This document shows positions 1-7,995 of a stretch of 64,000 nucleotides of DNA, in pieces. Every line of letters starts with the position of its first letter. Positions within the stretch are counted from its first letter, which is position 1. Origin of the DNA: Marispirochaeta sp963667435 (lineage in GTDB: Bacteria; Spirochaetota; Spirochaetia; JC444; Marispirochaetaceae); contig OY763414.1 in assembly GCA_963667435.1 (NCBI GenBank), forward strand, positions 3,534,001 to 3,598,000, in the 5' to 3' direction. The translations under genes were made by a program, and so were the position numbers. The notes under the pieces are model-generated. The model worked only from the letters and a program-made list of their open reading frames with translations. It was not told where the DNA came from and ran no database searches.

Positions 1-1
1 A

Positions 2-226
2 GAAAATGAGGTCGCGTCTCTCTCTCCGGGACAGGATGTGGAAGCCCGGCAAGGAGAGGCCGTCTTTCCGGCCCGGGTTGAACATATCAACAGCCGGGCG
101 GAATTTACCCCGAAAGAGGTTCTCACCAGCGATAACCGGGCAGCTCTCGTCTATGCAGTACGGGTCGCTGTAAAGAATCCCGAAGGAATCCTCAAACTGG
201 GTATGCCCGTGGAGATCCACTGGTAA
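2..226 (+). CDS. HlyD-family membrane fusion protein, C-terminal part (partial)
   Basis: Only the last 74 codons are present; the frame is open from the window edge and ends at TAA 224-226. The sequence reads as the C-terminal beta-barrel end of a periplasmic adaptor: a segment typical of this family (PARVEHINSRAEFTPKEV) and a final 'LKLGMPVEIHW'. Four bases separate it from an ATPase gene, and two ATPases and two ABC-2 permeases follow. That order matches adaptor-ATPase-permease exporters of the YbhG-YbhF-YbhS-YbhR type. In that family the adaptor bridges the inner-membrane transporter towards the outer membrane. The substrate cannot be read from the sequence. Confidence 0.75.
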   Translation, partial: ENEVASLSPGQDVEARQGEAVFPARVEHINSRAEFTPKEVLTSDNRAALVYAVRVAVKNPEGILKLGMPVEIHW

Positions 227-230
227 GTCT

Positions 231-1160
231 ATGGCTGAACTTATTCAGGCTCAAAACCTGCTGAAGAAGTATGGGGATCTCATTGCCCTGAACCGGGTGG
301 ATATTGCCGCCAAAGAGGGGAAAATCACCGGTCTTATCGGCCCCGACGGCGCAGGCAAATCGAGCTTTATGAAGATTCTGCTGGGTTTGATCCGGCGGGA
401 TGAAGGTGATCTGGATCTGTTTGGATCCGACCCCGGTGATGACCGTGATACGGTCCGCTCCCGGGCGGGATATATGCCGGAAGTATTTTCTCTTTATACC
501 GATCTTTCTGTGGAAGAGAACCTTCTGTTCTCCTTCAGGATCCACCGGGAGAAAGCCGCGGATTTTGCATCACGGCGGGACCGGCTGTACCGCTTTAACC
601 GGCTGGAAAGGTTTGCCGGCGCCAGGGCCGGGACTTTGTCCGGTGGTATGAAGCAGAAGCTTGCACTTTCCTGTGCCCTTATGCATTCTCCTTCGCTGCT
701 GGTTCTTGATGAGCCTACCACCGGGGTTGACCCCTTAAGCCGTCGGGAGTTCTGGAATATGCTCCAGGAACTGAAATCCCAGGGGATCACTATTCTTGTT
801 TCCACCCCTTATATGGAGGAGGCTCTCCTCTGTGACAGTATCTATATGATTAGTCAGGGGAATATTCTTTCCTCGGGGAATCCGGGAACGCTGGTAGCTG
901 AATACCCCGGTGAAGTTATTGAGTTTACCGGTACTGATCTCGCCCCCCAGATACTGCGGCGGAAACTGTCCGAAGTTCTTACTGCTTTTCCGGTGTTTCT
1001 CTCCGGACGTAAAGTTCATGCTGTTCTGCCCCGGAAGGACAGACAGCTTTTTTCTGAGACCCTCCGGCGTGTTAAAGATATTCCCGCACGGGCGGAGCTG
1101 ATCCGCCCGGATCTGGAAGACCTGTTTCTTGTTTCTGTCATGCAAAGGGAGAATAAATGA
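231..1160 (+). CDS. ABC exporter ATP-binding protein, first of a pair (YbhF N-half-like)
   Basis: A 309-residue nucleotide-binding protein. Visible motifs are Walker A (GPDGAGKS, about residues 37-44), an intact signature (LSGGMKQK) and Walker B (LLVLDEPTTGVDP). The H-loop reads STPYMEEA, so the switch histidine is replaced by proline. About 90 C-terminal residues follow the core domain. The gene overlaps the next ATPase by 4 bp (ATGA), so the two are probably translationally coupled and act as a heterodimer; in E. coli YbhF the two domains are fused. With the partner's altered signature this gives one degenerate and one canonical ATP site. Start ATG 231 lies 4 bases after the adaptor stop. 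Confidence 0.85.
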   Translation: MAELIQAQNLLKKYGDLIALNRVDIAAKEGKITGLIGPDGAGKSSFMKILLGLIRRDEGDLDLFGSDPGDDRDTVRSRAGYMPEVFSLYTDLSVEENLLFSFRIHREKAADFASRRDRLYRFNRLERFAGARAGTLSGGMKQKLALSCALMHSPSLLVLDEPTTGVDPLSRREFWNMLQELKSQGITILVSTPYMEEALLCDSIYMISQGNILSSGNPGTLVAEYPGEVIEFTGTDLAPQILRRKLSEVLTAFPVFLSGRKVHAVLPRKDRQLFSETLRRVKDIPARAELIRPDLEDLFLVSVMQRENK

Positions 1161-1900
1161 TCAGTATTCAGAATCTGACAAAACAATTTGGTCGCTTCAC
1201 CGCGGTGGATGACATCTCCTTTTCCGTCCACCCGGGTGAGATATTCGGATTTCTTGGGGCAAACGGGGCCGGCAAAACAACAACAATCCGCATGATGTGC
1301 GGCCTGCTTGCACCTACCTCCGGGCAGATATTCTTTCAGGAAGAGGATGTGACCCGCAAGCCGGAGCATATCAAGCAGAATATCGGCTATATGTCCCAGA
1401 AATTTTCCCTCTATGGTGATCTGTCAGTGGAGGCCAATCTCGACTTCTTTGGGGCTGTCTATGGAGTTCCGAGGGAGAGGATTCAGACGGAGAAAACAAG
1501 GCTCAGGAACACCTTCGGAAATGATATTTCCCGGGGGATTGTTTCCCGGCTGCCCATGGGATTCAAGCAGCGACTCGGGCTCTCCTGTTCCCTGCTTCAC
1601 CAGCCTCCGCTGCTGTTCCTGGATGAACCCACTTCCGGGGTTGATCCGGCGGGACGCAGAGAGTTCTGGGAAGATATCTATGATATTTCCAGCCAGGGCA
1701 GAACGGTGCTGGTAACAACCCATTTCATGGACGAAGCCGAATACTGCGACAGAATTGCCATAATGAGTTTCGGCCGACTTATAGATCTGGATACCCCCGA
1801 TGTTATCCGTGCAAAATACGGGGAAGAGACTCTTAATGATGCCTTTATTCGTGCCGTGGAAGAGGACCGTTCACGCAGAGAGCAGGGAAGGGAGGTTTAA
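1157..1900 (+). CDS. ABC exporter ATP-binding protein, second of a pair (YbhF C-half-like)
   Basis: A 247-residue ABC ATPase with Walker A (GANGAGKT), Walker B (LLFLDEPTSGVDP) and an intact H-loop (VTTHFMDEAEYCD). The signature is altered to LPMGFKQR in place of LSGGQ. Its deviation complements that of the upstream ATPase: the intact signature there faces the intact Walker/H-loop set here. The gene starts within the stop of the upstream ATPase and is followed 2 bases later by the first permease, so it belongs to the same operon. It should energise export by the two ABC-2 permeases. Confidence 0.85.
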   Translation: MISIQNLTKQFGRFTAVDDISFSVHPGEIFGFLGANGAGKTTTIRMMCGLLAPTSGQIFFQEEDVTRKPEHIKQNIGYMSQKFSLYGDLSVEANLDFFGAVYGVPRERIQTEKTRLRNTFGNDISRGIVSRLPMGFKQRLGLSCSLLHQPPLLFLDEPTSGVDPAGRREFWEDIYDISSQGRTVLVTTHFMDEAEYCDRIAIMSFGRLIDLDTPDVIRAKYGEETLNDAFIRAVEEDRSRREQGREV

Positions 1901-1902
1901 TT

Positions 1903-2997
1903 GTGGGACTATTCGGTATTATAGCCAAGGAATTCAAGCATATTACCCGTGACTACCGTACCCTAACAGTACTCTTTCTGCTGCCCATTCTTATGATGGT
2001 GGTCTTCGGCTATGCCATGACACTGGAGATCAGTAATATCCGGCTTGTGATCGATGACCAGGATAACTCGTATCAGTCCCGGGAACTGGTTCGCAGTTTC
2101 GAGGGCAGCACCTTTTTTGTGCTCGTACAGACGGAGATTGCCGATCACACGGAGATATTTCAGCGGCGGCTTGCCCATGCAATACTCACCATCCCCCGGG
2201 GCTATGCCGGGAATACTGCAGCGTTGCGTGAGCAGCCCGAACTCAATTTGAGTATAGATGCATCCGATTCCAACCGTGCAGTAATAATCCGGCAGTACAT
2301 TACCGGTGTTATTACCCGTTCCGTGGCCGGAGACGCTGTCGCTGCATCTCCTGTAAGGGTTTTGCCGGCCTTTTTGTACAATCGGGAACTACAGAGCTCC
2401 TTCTTCTTCGTTCCCGGACTTACAGCACTGCTTATTCTGATGGTCAGTGCCCTGCTTACCAGTCTTACTATCACCCGTGAGAAAGAGCAGGGAACCTTTG
2501 ACCTCATCAAGCTTTCTCCGGTTCATGCCTACGAAATTATTTTGGGGAAGGTTTTTCCCTATCTTGTGCTGGCTATGATGATCGGTGTTCTGATTCTTGT
2601 CTGCGGATTTTTCTTTTTCAGGATCCCCATGAGAGGAAGCATAGTTGCGCTGCTTGTTTATCTTCTCCTGTACTGTCTGACCGGCCTCTCCTTCGGTATG
2701 CTGATATCCACCGTTGCCGGCAGCCAGCAGGTCGCCATGATGATATCAATGATAGCAACCATGCTGCCCACTCTGTTCCTTTCGGGGTTTATGTTTCAGC
2801 TTGCCGCCATGCCGAAGGCTCTGCAGTATATCAGCTGGATTGTCCCGGCCAAATACTTTCTGCTGATTATCCGGGGACTGATTCTCAAGGGAAATTCCCA
2901 GTCTGAACTGCTTTTTCCCAGCGGGATGCTGCTGCTTTTCAGCATGTTTTATCTTACCGCGGCAATACGCCGCTTCCGGCAATACCTGGAGAATTAG
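1903..2997 (+). CDS. ABC-2 type exporter permease 1 (YbhS-like)
   Basis: A 364-residue inner-membrane protein of the ABC-2 class. There is an N-terminal transmembrane segment (about residues 20-40), a large extracytoplasmic domain (about 45-165), then five or so hydrophobic segments between about 172 and 350. The conserved cytoplasmic loop 'TREKEQGTFDLIKLSP' sits after the second segment and is the usual ATPase-contact region. The start codon is GTG 1903, two bases after the ATPase stop. It is paralogous to the next gene, and the two should form a heterodimeric channel. Confidence 0.85.
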   Translation: MGLFGIIAKEFKHITRDYRTLTVLFLLPILMMVVFGYAMTLEISNIRLVIDDQDNSYQSRELVRSFEGSTFFVLVQTEIADHTEIFQRRLAHAILTIPRGYAGNTAALREQPELNLSIDASDSNRAVIIRQYITGVITRSVAGDAVAASPVRVLPAFLYNRELQSSFFFVPGLTALLILMVSALLTSLTITREKEQGTFDLIKLSPVHAYEIILGKVFPYLVLAMMIGVLILVCGFFFFRIPMRGSIVALLVYLLLYCLTGLSFGMLISTVAGSQQVAMMISMIATMLPTLFLSGFMFQLAAMPKALQYISWIVPAKYFLLIIRGLILKGNSQSELLFPSGMLLLFSMFYLTAAIRRFRQYLEN

Positions 2998-3006
2998 GGA
3001 GTTGGT

Positions 3007-4119
3007 ATGAGACGACTTGGAGCAATGGTAAAAAAAGAGGTTCTTCAGCTTGCAAGGGATAAGTTCTATCTCCGTTTTCTTCTTCTTGCCCCGCTTATGC
3101 AGCTTATTGTGCTTGGATTTTCCCTGACCATGGAGACAATTCACGTGCCCACACTTATCTGCGATCTTGAGAACTCAAGCGTAAGCCGTGAACTTGTACG
3201 CAGCATCAGCACCAACGACCGGTTCAGCATCACCGGACAGGTCTATACCTATGCAGAGCTGGAAGCAGGTATACACCGCTGGGATGCCAGTCTGGGGCTT
3301 TATATTCCCCCGGATTTCTCCTCCCGCATGGAGAAAGAGGGCTATGGCGAAGTTCAGGTATTGATGGATGCCGTGGATGGTAACAAAGCACTTACAGCCT
3401 ACGGGTATATACAGCAGATATTTGCGGAGGAAGGCATACGTATTGCGGGGCAAAATGGACAGTCAGCAGCTGCTGGACTGCCTCTTGTGCAGCATCATTA
3501 TCTTTTCAACCCGGAGCTGAGAAACGAAGCGTTTATGGTTCCCGGTGTTGTAGTAGTTATCCTTACAATTATTACTCTGCTGATTGGTTCCATGAGTCTG
3601 GTTCGTGAGAAAGAGACGGGTACCCTGGAGCAGCTTTCTGTAACGCCCATAAGAAAGGGAGAGCTTATCCTGGGAAAACTGCTTCCTTTCCTGATTTACT
3701 CTTTTGTCGAAGTGGTTATTATTCTGAAGGTAGCGGCAGTAATCTTTCATCTCCAACTTGCCGGCAATGTCTTTCAACTCTATCTTGCTGTGCTTCTCTA
3801 TCTTTTCAGCACACTGGGATTGGGGCTGCTGGTTTCCACCATTGCGTCTACTCAGCAGCAGGCTTTGTTTATTGCCTGGTTTTTCATGGTGTTTCTTATG
3901 CTGCTGAGCGGTTTTTTAATCTCAATTGAAAACATGCCGCTATGGCTGCAGCGAATTACCCTGCTCAATCCCCTGCGGTATATGATGACTGTAGTCCGGG
4001 AAATCTACCTGAAGGCAACACCGGTTAAGTTTATGCTGGATCAGCTTGTTCCTCTTGCGATTTTAGGAGGAGGCATATTTGGTGCAAGTATCTTCGCGTT
4101 CAGGAAAAAAGTGAAATAG
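3007..4119 (+). CDS. ABC-2 type exporter permease 2 (YbhR-like)
   Basis: A 370-residue ABC-2 permease with the same layout as the upstream paralogue: one N-terminal membrane segment (about 20-40), an extracytoplasmic domain to about residue 175, then a five-segment membrane domain. The loop 'VREKETGTLEQLSVTP' is the family coupling region. It starts 9 bases after the upstream stop with GGGAG 6 bases before ATG 3007. It is the last gene of the operon; a hairpin terminator lies about 80 bases downstream. Confidence 0.85.
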   Translation: MRRLGAMVKKEVLQLARDKFYLRFLLLAPLMQLIVLGFSLTMETIHVPTLICDLENSSVSRELVRSISTNDRFSITGQVYTYAELEAGIHRWDASLGLYIPPDFSSRMEKEGYGEVQVLMDAVDGNKALTAYGYIQQIFAEEGIRIAGQNGQSAAAGLPLVQHHYLFNPELRNEAFMVPGVVVVILTIITLLIGSMSLVREKETGTLEQLSVTPIRKGELILGKLLPFLIYSFVEVVIILKVAAVIFHLQLAGNVFQLYLAVLLYLFSTLGLGLLVSTIASTQQQALFIAWFFMVFLMLLSGFLISIENMPLWLQRITLLNPLRYMMTVVREIYLKATPVKFMLDQLVPLAILGGGIFGASIFAFRKKVK

Positions 4120-4199
4120 AGTTTTCTCTTGCCTGTGGGCAGGCCCGTAAAATCAGCTTTGAAAGGGATGAATAGTACAGCCGGAGTTGCGGGCGCAAA

Positions 4200-4230
4200 A
4201 AAAGCGGAGGAAACCATTCCTCCGCTTTTA
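4200..4230. terminator. Bidirectional intrinsic terminator
   Basis: A perfect 13-bp stem (4200-4212 with 4217-4229) around the loop ACCA. It is flanked by A-run on the left and T-run on the right, so it can end transcription of both the exporter operon (+) and the DapA-family gene (-). It lies between the two convergent stops at 4119 and 4252. Confidence 0.85.
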
Positions 4231-4251
4231 TGTGAATCCTTCCTTATGAAA

Positions 4252-5139
4252 TTAAAGCAGTTCCATCCCTTTCAGGATTTTAATTAGCTGTTCTTTCTCT
4301 TCGGAGCTCATGGGGCCTACGGGGTCGAAACAGGGGCCTGCTTCAATTCCGAGAAGTTCCAGAGCTTCCTTGATTACTGTGGGGAAGGTTCCCAGGGCAA
4401 AGGCGATTCTTAAAGGTGCAAGTTTGAACTGTGATTTAAGGGAGCCTTTGATGTCGCCTGCCATGTATTTGTCGTAGATGTCTGCACAGATCCGGGGTGC
4501 AACATTGGCACATGCAGCAACCGCACCAGCTCCGCCGTAGCAGAGGTTTGCATGAATAAGAGTATCCCGTCCGATCATAACATCAAAATCTTTATCCAGG
4601 GTTCTGCGGATACACTCTGCAGTGTTGGTCATGTCTCCTGAGGAGTCCTTGATTCCGATGATATTCTTTACATCTGCAAGCTTCTCTACCGATGCCGGGT
4701 TAAGGGCAACATGGGTTTTGGGGCGGTTGTCGTAAAGCAGGATAGGCAGGTCTGTGCTTGCTGCAATATCTGTAAAATGTTTGATCAGCTGGTCCTGGCT
4801 GGGGCTTATAAACAGGGGAGTAAGAACAGAGAGAGCATCGACGCCTACTTCCTGGGCAATCTGTGCGAGTTCAATACTTCCCCGGGTGGTGATGTGGTTG
4901 GCTCCTGCATAGACCGGCACACGGCCTGCAACCTGATCCTTGGTAACTTCAAGAATCATGCGGTACTCATCGTTGGAGAGGCAGTAGAATTCTCCGGTGG
5001 TTCCAATGGCAAAAATTCCGTGGACTCCGCCGTCAATCAGAAAGTCTACAAGTTTGCGTAATGCCTTTTCGTTAACCTTGCCTTCTTTCGTCAGAGGGGT
5101 GATCATTGCAGGTAAAACGCCGCTGGGTTTAATACTCAT
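4252..5139 (-). CDS. DapA-family lyase/aldolase (probably not a true dihydrodipicolinate synthase)
   Basis: A 295-residue class I aldolase of the dihydrodipicolinate synthase / N-acetylneuraminate lyase superfamily. Visible are the GTTGE loop near residue 45, the tyrosine motif LLYDNRP, and the Schiff-base lysine in GIKDSSGD. Where true DapA has YNVPSRTG, with an Arg for the aspartate-semialdehyde carboxylate, this protein has YDNRPKTH, so a different oxo-acid substrate is likely. I chose ATG 5139, not the upstream in-frame start at 5190, because AGGAGA stands 8 bases before it. It is divergent from an Ldh2-family dehydrogenase, which suggests a shared catabolic route. Confidence 0.8.
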   Translation of the reverse strand: MSIKPSGVLPAMITPLTKEGKVNEKALRKLVDFLIDGGVHGIFAIGTTGEFYCLSNDEYRMILEVTKDQVAGRVPVYAGANHITTRGSIELAQIAQEVGVDALSVLTPLFISPSQDQLIKHFTDIAASTDLPILLYDNRPKTHVALNPASVEKLADVKNIIGIKDSSGDMTNTAECIRRTLDKDFDVMIGRDTLIHANLCYGGAGAVAACANVAPRICADIYDKYMAGDIKGSLKSQFKLAPLRIAFALGTFPTVIKEALELLGIEAGPCFDPVGPMSSEEKEQLIKILKGMELL

Positions 5140-5180
5140 GGTATAGATCTCCTGGGTGGGGGTATTTTTTAGTATATCTC

Positions 5181-5294
5181 TTGTATACAAAATAGAGATA
5201 TGCGCATATCATAACTGGTGCATCAGTTGTTGTCAATTAAATGTCTATACCTTTTTCTCTGAAAAGGTGGTTCAATGATTAACTGGTGCATCAG
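5181..5294. promoter_or_regulatory. Divergent regulatory region with palindromes and a repeated operator
   Basis: Between the DapA-like and Ldh2-like genes lie four operator-like elements: TTGTATACAA (5181-5190, perfect palindrome), GATATGCGCATATC (5197-5210, perfect palindrome), and AACTGGTGCATCAG twice (5213-5226 and 5281-5294). The core CTGGTGCATCAG is itself palindromic except for one base pair, a form typical of GntR/FadR-type operators. The second copy ends 7 bases before a -35 box. The two GntR-type genes downstream are the natural candidates to bind here; that link is inference. Confidence 0.6.
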
Positions 5295-5301
5295 ATTTCA
5301 G

Positions 5302-5330
5302 TTGACTCGGGTTTAGAGCATGTTTAGACT
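5302..5330 (+). promoter_or_regulatory. Promoter of the Ldh2-family gene
   Basis: TTGACT (5302-5307), a 17-base spacer, and TAGACT (5325-5330). The predicted start of transcription is about 35 bases before ATG 5373. An operator repeat (5281-5294) lies just upstream of the -35 box. Confidence 0.55.
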
Positions 5331-5372
5331 GATCAACCGTAAATACAAACAAATAATACAGGGAGTGTAGTT

Positions 5373-6440
5373 ATGGCTGGAGTTGATAGCGGTGTATTGT
5401 TTCCTTACAAAGAACTGAAAGAGTGGACCGGGCAGTGTTTTTCTTCTGTAGGTGTGGTGGAGAAGGATGCTGAGATCCTGGCGAACTCAATGCTCGATGC
5501 AAACCTTCGCGGTGTGGATACTCACGGTATTACCCGGATGCTGGTAACCTATGTAAAACGTATTCAGGTTGGTGTAATGAATGCCGAGACAAAACTCGAA
5601 GTAGTCAGGGAGCGTGCGGGAACTGCTCTGATTGAGTGCAACAACGGTATCGGACAGGTGGCATCTGAATATGCCATGGATCTGGCAATCAAAAAGGCGA
5701 AGGATGCGGGAACCTCATTTGTGCTTACCCGGCACTCAAACCACTACGGCGCGGCCGCCTATTGGTCAATGAAGGCCCTTGAGCATGGTATGATAGGATT
5801 CACCGCAACAAATGGTCCTGCATCGGTTGCTCCCTACGGTGGGACGGAAAAGATGCTTGGCACCAACCCCTTCTCGGTAGCCATTTCCGCAGATAAGGAG
5901 CTTCCCTTTGTCCACGATCTGGCAACAACGGTTGTAGCTCTGGGCCGGATTTATCTCTATGCAAAGCAGGATCGTCCTCTGGAGCCGGGATGGGCCTACG
6001 ATTCCACAGGAAAACCGACCACCAACCCCCACGAAGCGTTAAAAGGGCTTCTCGCACCGATAGGTGGATATAAAGGATACGGAATTGCCCTTGCAATCGA
6101 TATGATATCCGGAATTTTGAGTGGATCAACATACGGTGCCCATTTTCCCGGGTTCCTTGCCCAGAACATGGAAGAGCCCACTGATGTGGGAAGTATCTTT
6201 GCCGCCATCGATATCGAGAGCTTTATGGACCTGAAGGAGTTCCAGGAGGGGATGGATACTGCTATTCAGGAAATCAAAGGATGTAAGAAAGCCGAGGGTG
6301 TTGACCGGATCTATATCCCGGGAGAGATAGAGTTTGCTCTCAGTGAGAAACGAATGGCGGAAGGAATTCCTGTTCCCGAACAGGTTGTAGCGGATTTCCG
6401 GAAGCTTGGTGAAGACCTGGGTGTTCCCTTTCTGAAATAA
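5373..6440 (+). CDS. Ldh2-family NAD(P)-dependent malate/lactate-type dehydrogenase
   Basis: A 355-residue member of the Ldh2 / YlbC / AllD oxidoreductase superfamily, whose members reduce or oxidise 2-oxo and 2-hydroxy acids or cyclic imines with NAD(P). Family landmarks are NLRGVDTHGITRM near residue 48, the NNGIGQ segment, LGTNPFSVAI, the HDLATT motif, and PIGGYKGYGIALAIDM near residue 230. GGGAG stands 8 bases before ATG 5373. It is divergent from a DapA-family lyase and followed by two GntR regulators. Substrate is not determinable; known relatives act on malate, sulfolactate, ureidoglycolate, diketogulonate or piperideine-2-carboxylate. Confidence 0.8.
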   Translation: MAGVDSGVLFPYKELKEWTGQCFSSVGVVEKDAEILANSMLDANLRGVDTHGITRMLVTYVKRIQVGVMNAETKLEVVRERAGTALIECNNGIGQVASEYAMDLAIKKAKDAGTSFVLTRHSNHYGAAAYWSMKALEHGMIGFTATNGPASVAPYGGTEKMLGTNPFSVAISADKELPFVHDLATTVVALGRIYLYAKQDRPLEPGWAYDSTGKPTTNPHEALKGLLAPIGGYKGYGIALAIDMISGILSGSTYGAHFPGFLAQNMEEPTDVGSIFAAIDIESFMDLKEFQEGMDTAIQEIKGCKKAEGVDRIYIPGEIEFALSEKRMAEGIPVPEQVVADFRKLGEDLGVPFLK

Positions 6441-6529
6441 GCAGCCACTTGAAAGTTTAATCTCATACTCCCGGGAATCAGTTGCACAGCAGGTGGCTGA
6501 CTCATTATCTCCATCCCTGCAACTACCTA

Positions 6530-6559
6530 TTGATAAAAGGTCTGGCCCCCTCCTATACT
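6530..6559 (+). promoter_or_regulatory. Promoter of the GntR pair
   Basis: TTGATA (6530-6535), an 18-base spacer and TATACT (6554-6559), about 50 bases before ATG 6609. A 7-bp stem (AGTTGCA 6480-6486 with TGCAACT 6518-6524) lies just upstream but has no T-run, so I do not call it a terminator. Confidence 0.5.
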
Positions 6560-6608
6560 TGTCACAGCCTTTCTGAAACAGATGTCTTGAGGGGATATAG
6601 AACATTAG

Positions 6609-7274
6609 ATGAATGATAAAAAGCTGAATCTTGATGATATTGAAGTAAAATCCCTAACGGATATTGTCTACGAGAACATCAAGGAAGCAATCCTGAATGG
6701 TAAACTTGCCCGGGGGTCCAGGCTCAGTGAGCGTATTTTAACCGATGAACTGGGAGTCAGCTCCACGCCTATCAAGCGGGCACTTCAGATCCTGCAGGTC
6801 GAAGGGCTGGTGGAAATTCGCCCCCGGAGCGGCACCTACGTAACCAGCAGCTTTTCCAATATGGATGAGACTATTGTGATCCGGGCATATCTTGAAGGAC
6901 TTGCAGCCAGGTTTGCCGCTGAAAAAGCTGACGAAACGGATATTGAAGGACTCAAAACACAGCTTGAAATCATGGAAGTTCTTACCAGATCAAAGAAACA
7001 TGATAAGATTATCGAGGCCAACTCGGAGTTTCACTTATCTGTTCACCGGATTTCCCGGAATCAGTATATGCAGCAGTTGATTGATGTACTGCGGGGGTTC
7101 AGCTCTCAGCTCAGAGTACGGGTGCTGGCTGATGACGATGAACTTACCCGCGGGCTAAACGAACACACTGCAGTTTTCAATGCAATCAAGGCTCATAACG
7201 GTGTGCTTGCAGAAGAGATAATGCGGGGACATGTTCTGCATACTCTTGATTTCATGCAGAATGAGCCTGCCTGA
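6609..7274 (+). CDS. GntR-family regulator, FadR/FCD type (first of two)
   Basis: A 221-residue regulator. The N-terminal winged helix-turn-helix (about residues 13-77) includes LARGSRLSERILTDELGVSS and ends with the wing motif EIRPRSGTYV. The rest is a helical FCD ligand domain with the usual Asp/His metal-site pattern (for instance SEFHLSVH). Such proteins bind short palindromes and release DNA on binding a small organic acid. It follows the Ldh2-type gene on the same strand and has its own promoter-like element. It is about 50 percent similar by eye to the next gene. Confidence 0.85.
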   Translation: MNDKKLNLDDIEVKSLTDIVYENIKEAILNGKLARGSRLSERILTDELGVSSTPIKRALQILQVEGLVEIRPRSGTYVTSSFSNMDETIVIRAYLEGLAARFAAEKADETDIEGLKTQLEIMEVLTRSKKHDKIIEANSEFHLSVHRISRNQYMQQLIDVLRGFSSQLRVRVLADDDELTRGLNEHTAVFNAIKAHNGVLAEEIMRGHVLHTLDFMQNEPA

Positions 7275-7308
7275 AGTTATTATTCCTATCTTTCAAGGAT
7301 GAATTAGT

Positions 7309-7995
7309 TTGAGAAAAGATTCTCATCAGGAAAAACCGGAAAATCCAATATCTCTCACCGATCAGGTGTATGAGACAATCAAGGAACTTATACTGAGTAA
7401 ATCTGTACTGCCCGGTGAGCGGATCAGTGAGCGGGCCCTCATGAGGAATCTTCAGGTAAGTTCTACAACGGTGAAGAGGGCTTTGCAGCGGCTTCAGCTT
7501 GAAGGGATTGTTGAAATACGCCCCAGAAGCGGAACTTTTGTGAACGATTCCTTTCCCACCATGGAAGAGAACACCCGCATCAGGGCACATCTTGAAGGCC
7601 TTGCCGCCCACTTTGCCACGGAAAAAGCCACGGCAAAGGATCTTGAACGCCTGAGGAAGCAGTTGAGTCTGATGCGCAGGTGGACCGAGGCCGGCGATCT
7701 CGAGCAGATTATCCTGGCTAACGTCCGTTTTCATGAACTGATACGCCAGATAGCCGGAAACCCCTACGTGGGGATTCTCTCGGATGTGCTGAAAAACTTC
7801 GACAGGGTGCTGCGGGATCAGGCACTCTCGGACAGCAGAGAAACCCTGCGTGGGTTACAGGATCACAGCGGTGTATTTGAAGCTCTCGAAAAAAGGGACG
7901 GAGAACTGGCTGAATCCAGAATGCGCCGTCATATCCTGCGCACTCTGGATTTTGTTAAAACGGAAATCCTTCCCGGACGGTCCGATCAGGCCTGA
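7309..7995 (+). CDS. GntR-family regulator, FadR/FCD type (second of two)
   Basis: A 228-residue paralogue of the preceding regulator, in tandem after a 34-base gap with no clear terminator or promoter. The HTH segment (LPGERISERALMRNLQVSST) and wing (EIRPRSGTFV) are nearly the same as in the first copy, so both may recognise similar operators. The FCD domain has diverged (VRFHELIRQIAGN). Start is TTG 7309 with AAGGA about 10 bases upstream. Its last 10 bases overlap the end of the convergent DUF89 gene. Confidence 0.85.
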   Translation: MRKDSHQEKPENPISLTDQVYETIKELILSKSVLPGERISERALMRNLQVSSTTVKRALQRLQLEGIVEIRPRSGTFVNDSFPTMEENTRIRAHLEGLAAHFATEKATAKDLERLRKQLSLMRRWTEAGDLEQIILANVRFHELIRQIAGNPYVGILSDVLKNFDRVLRDQALSDSRETLRGLQDHSGVFEALEKRDGELAESRMRRHILRTLDFVKTEILPGRSDQA

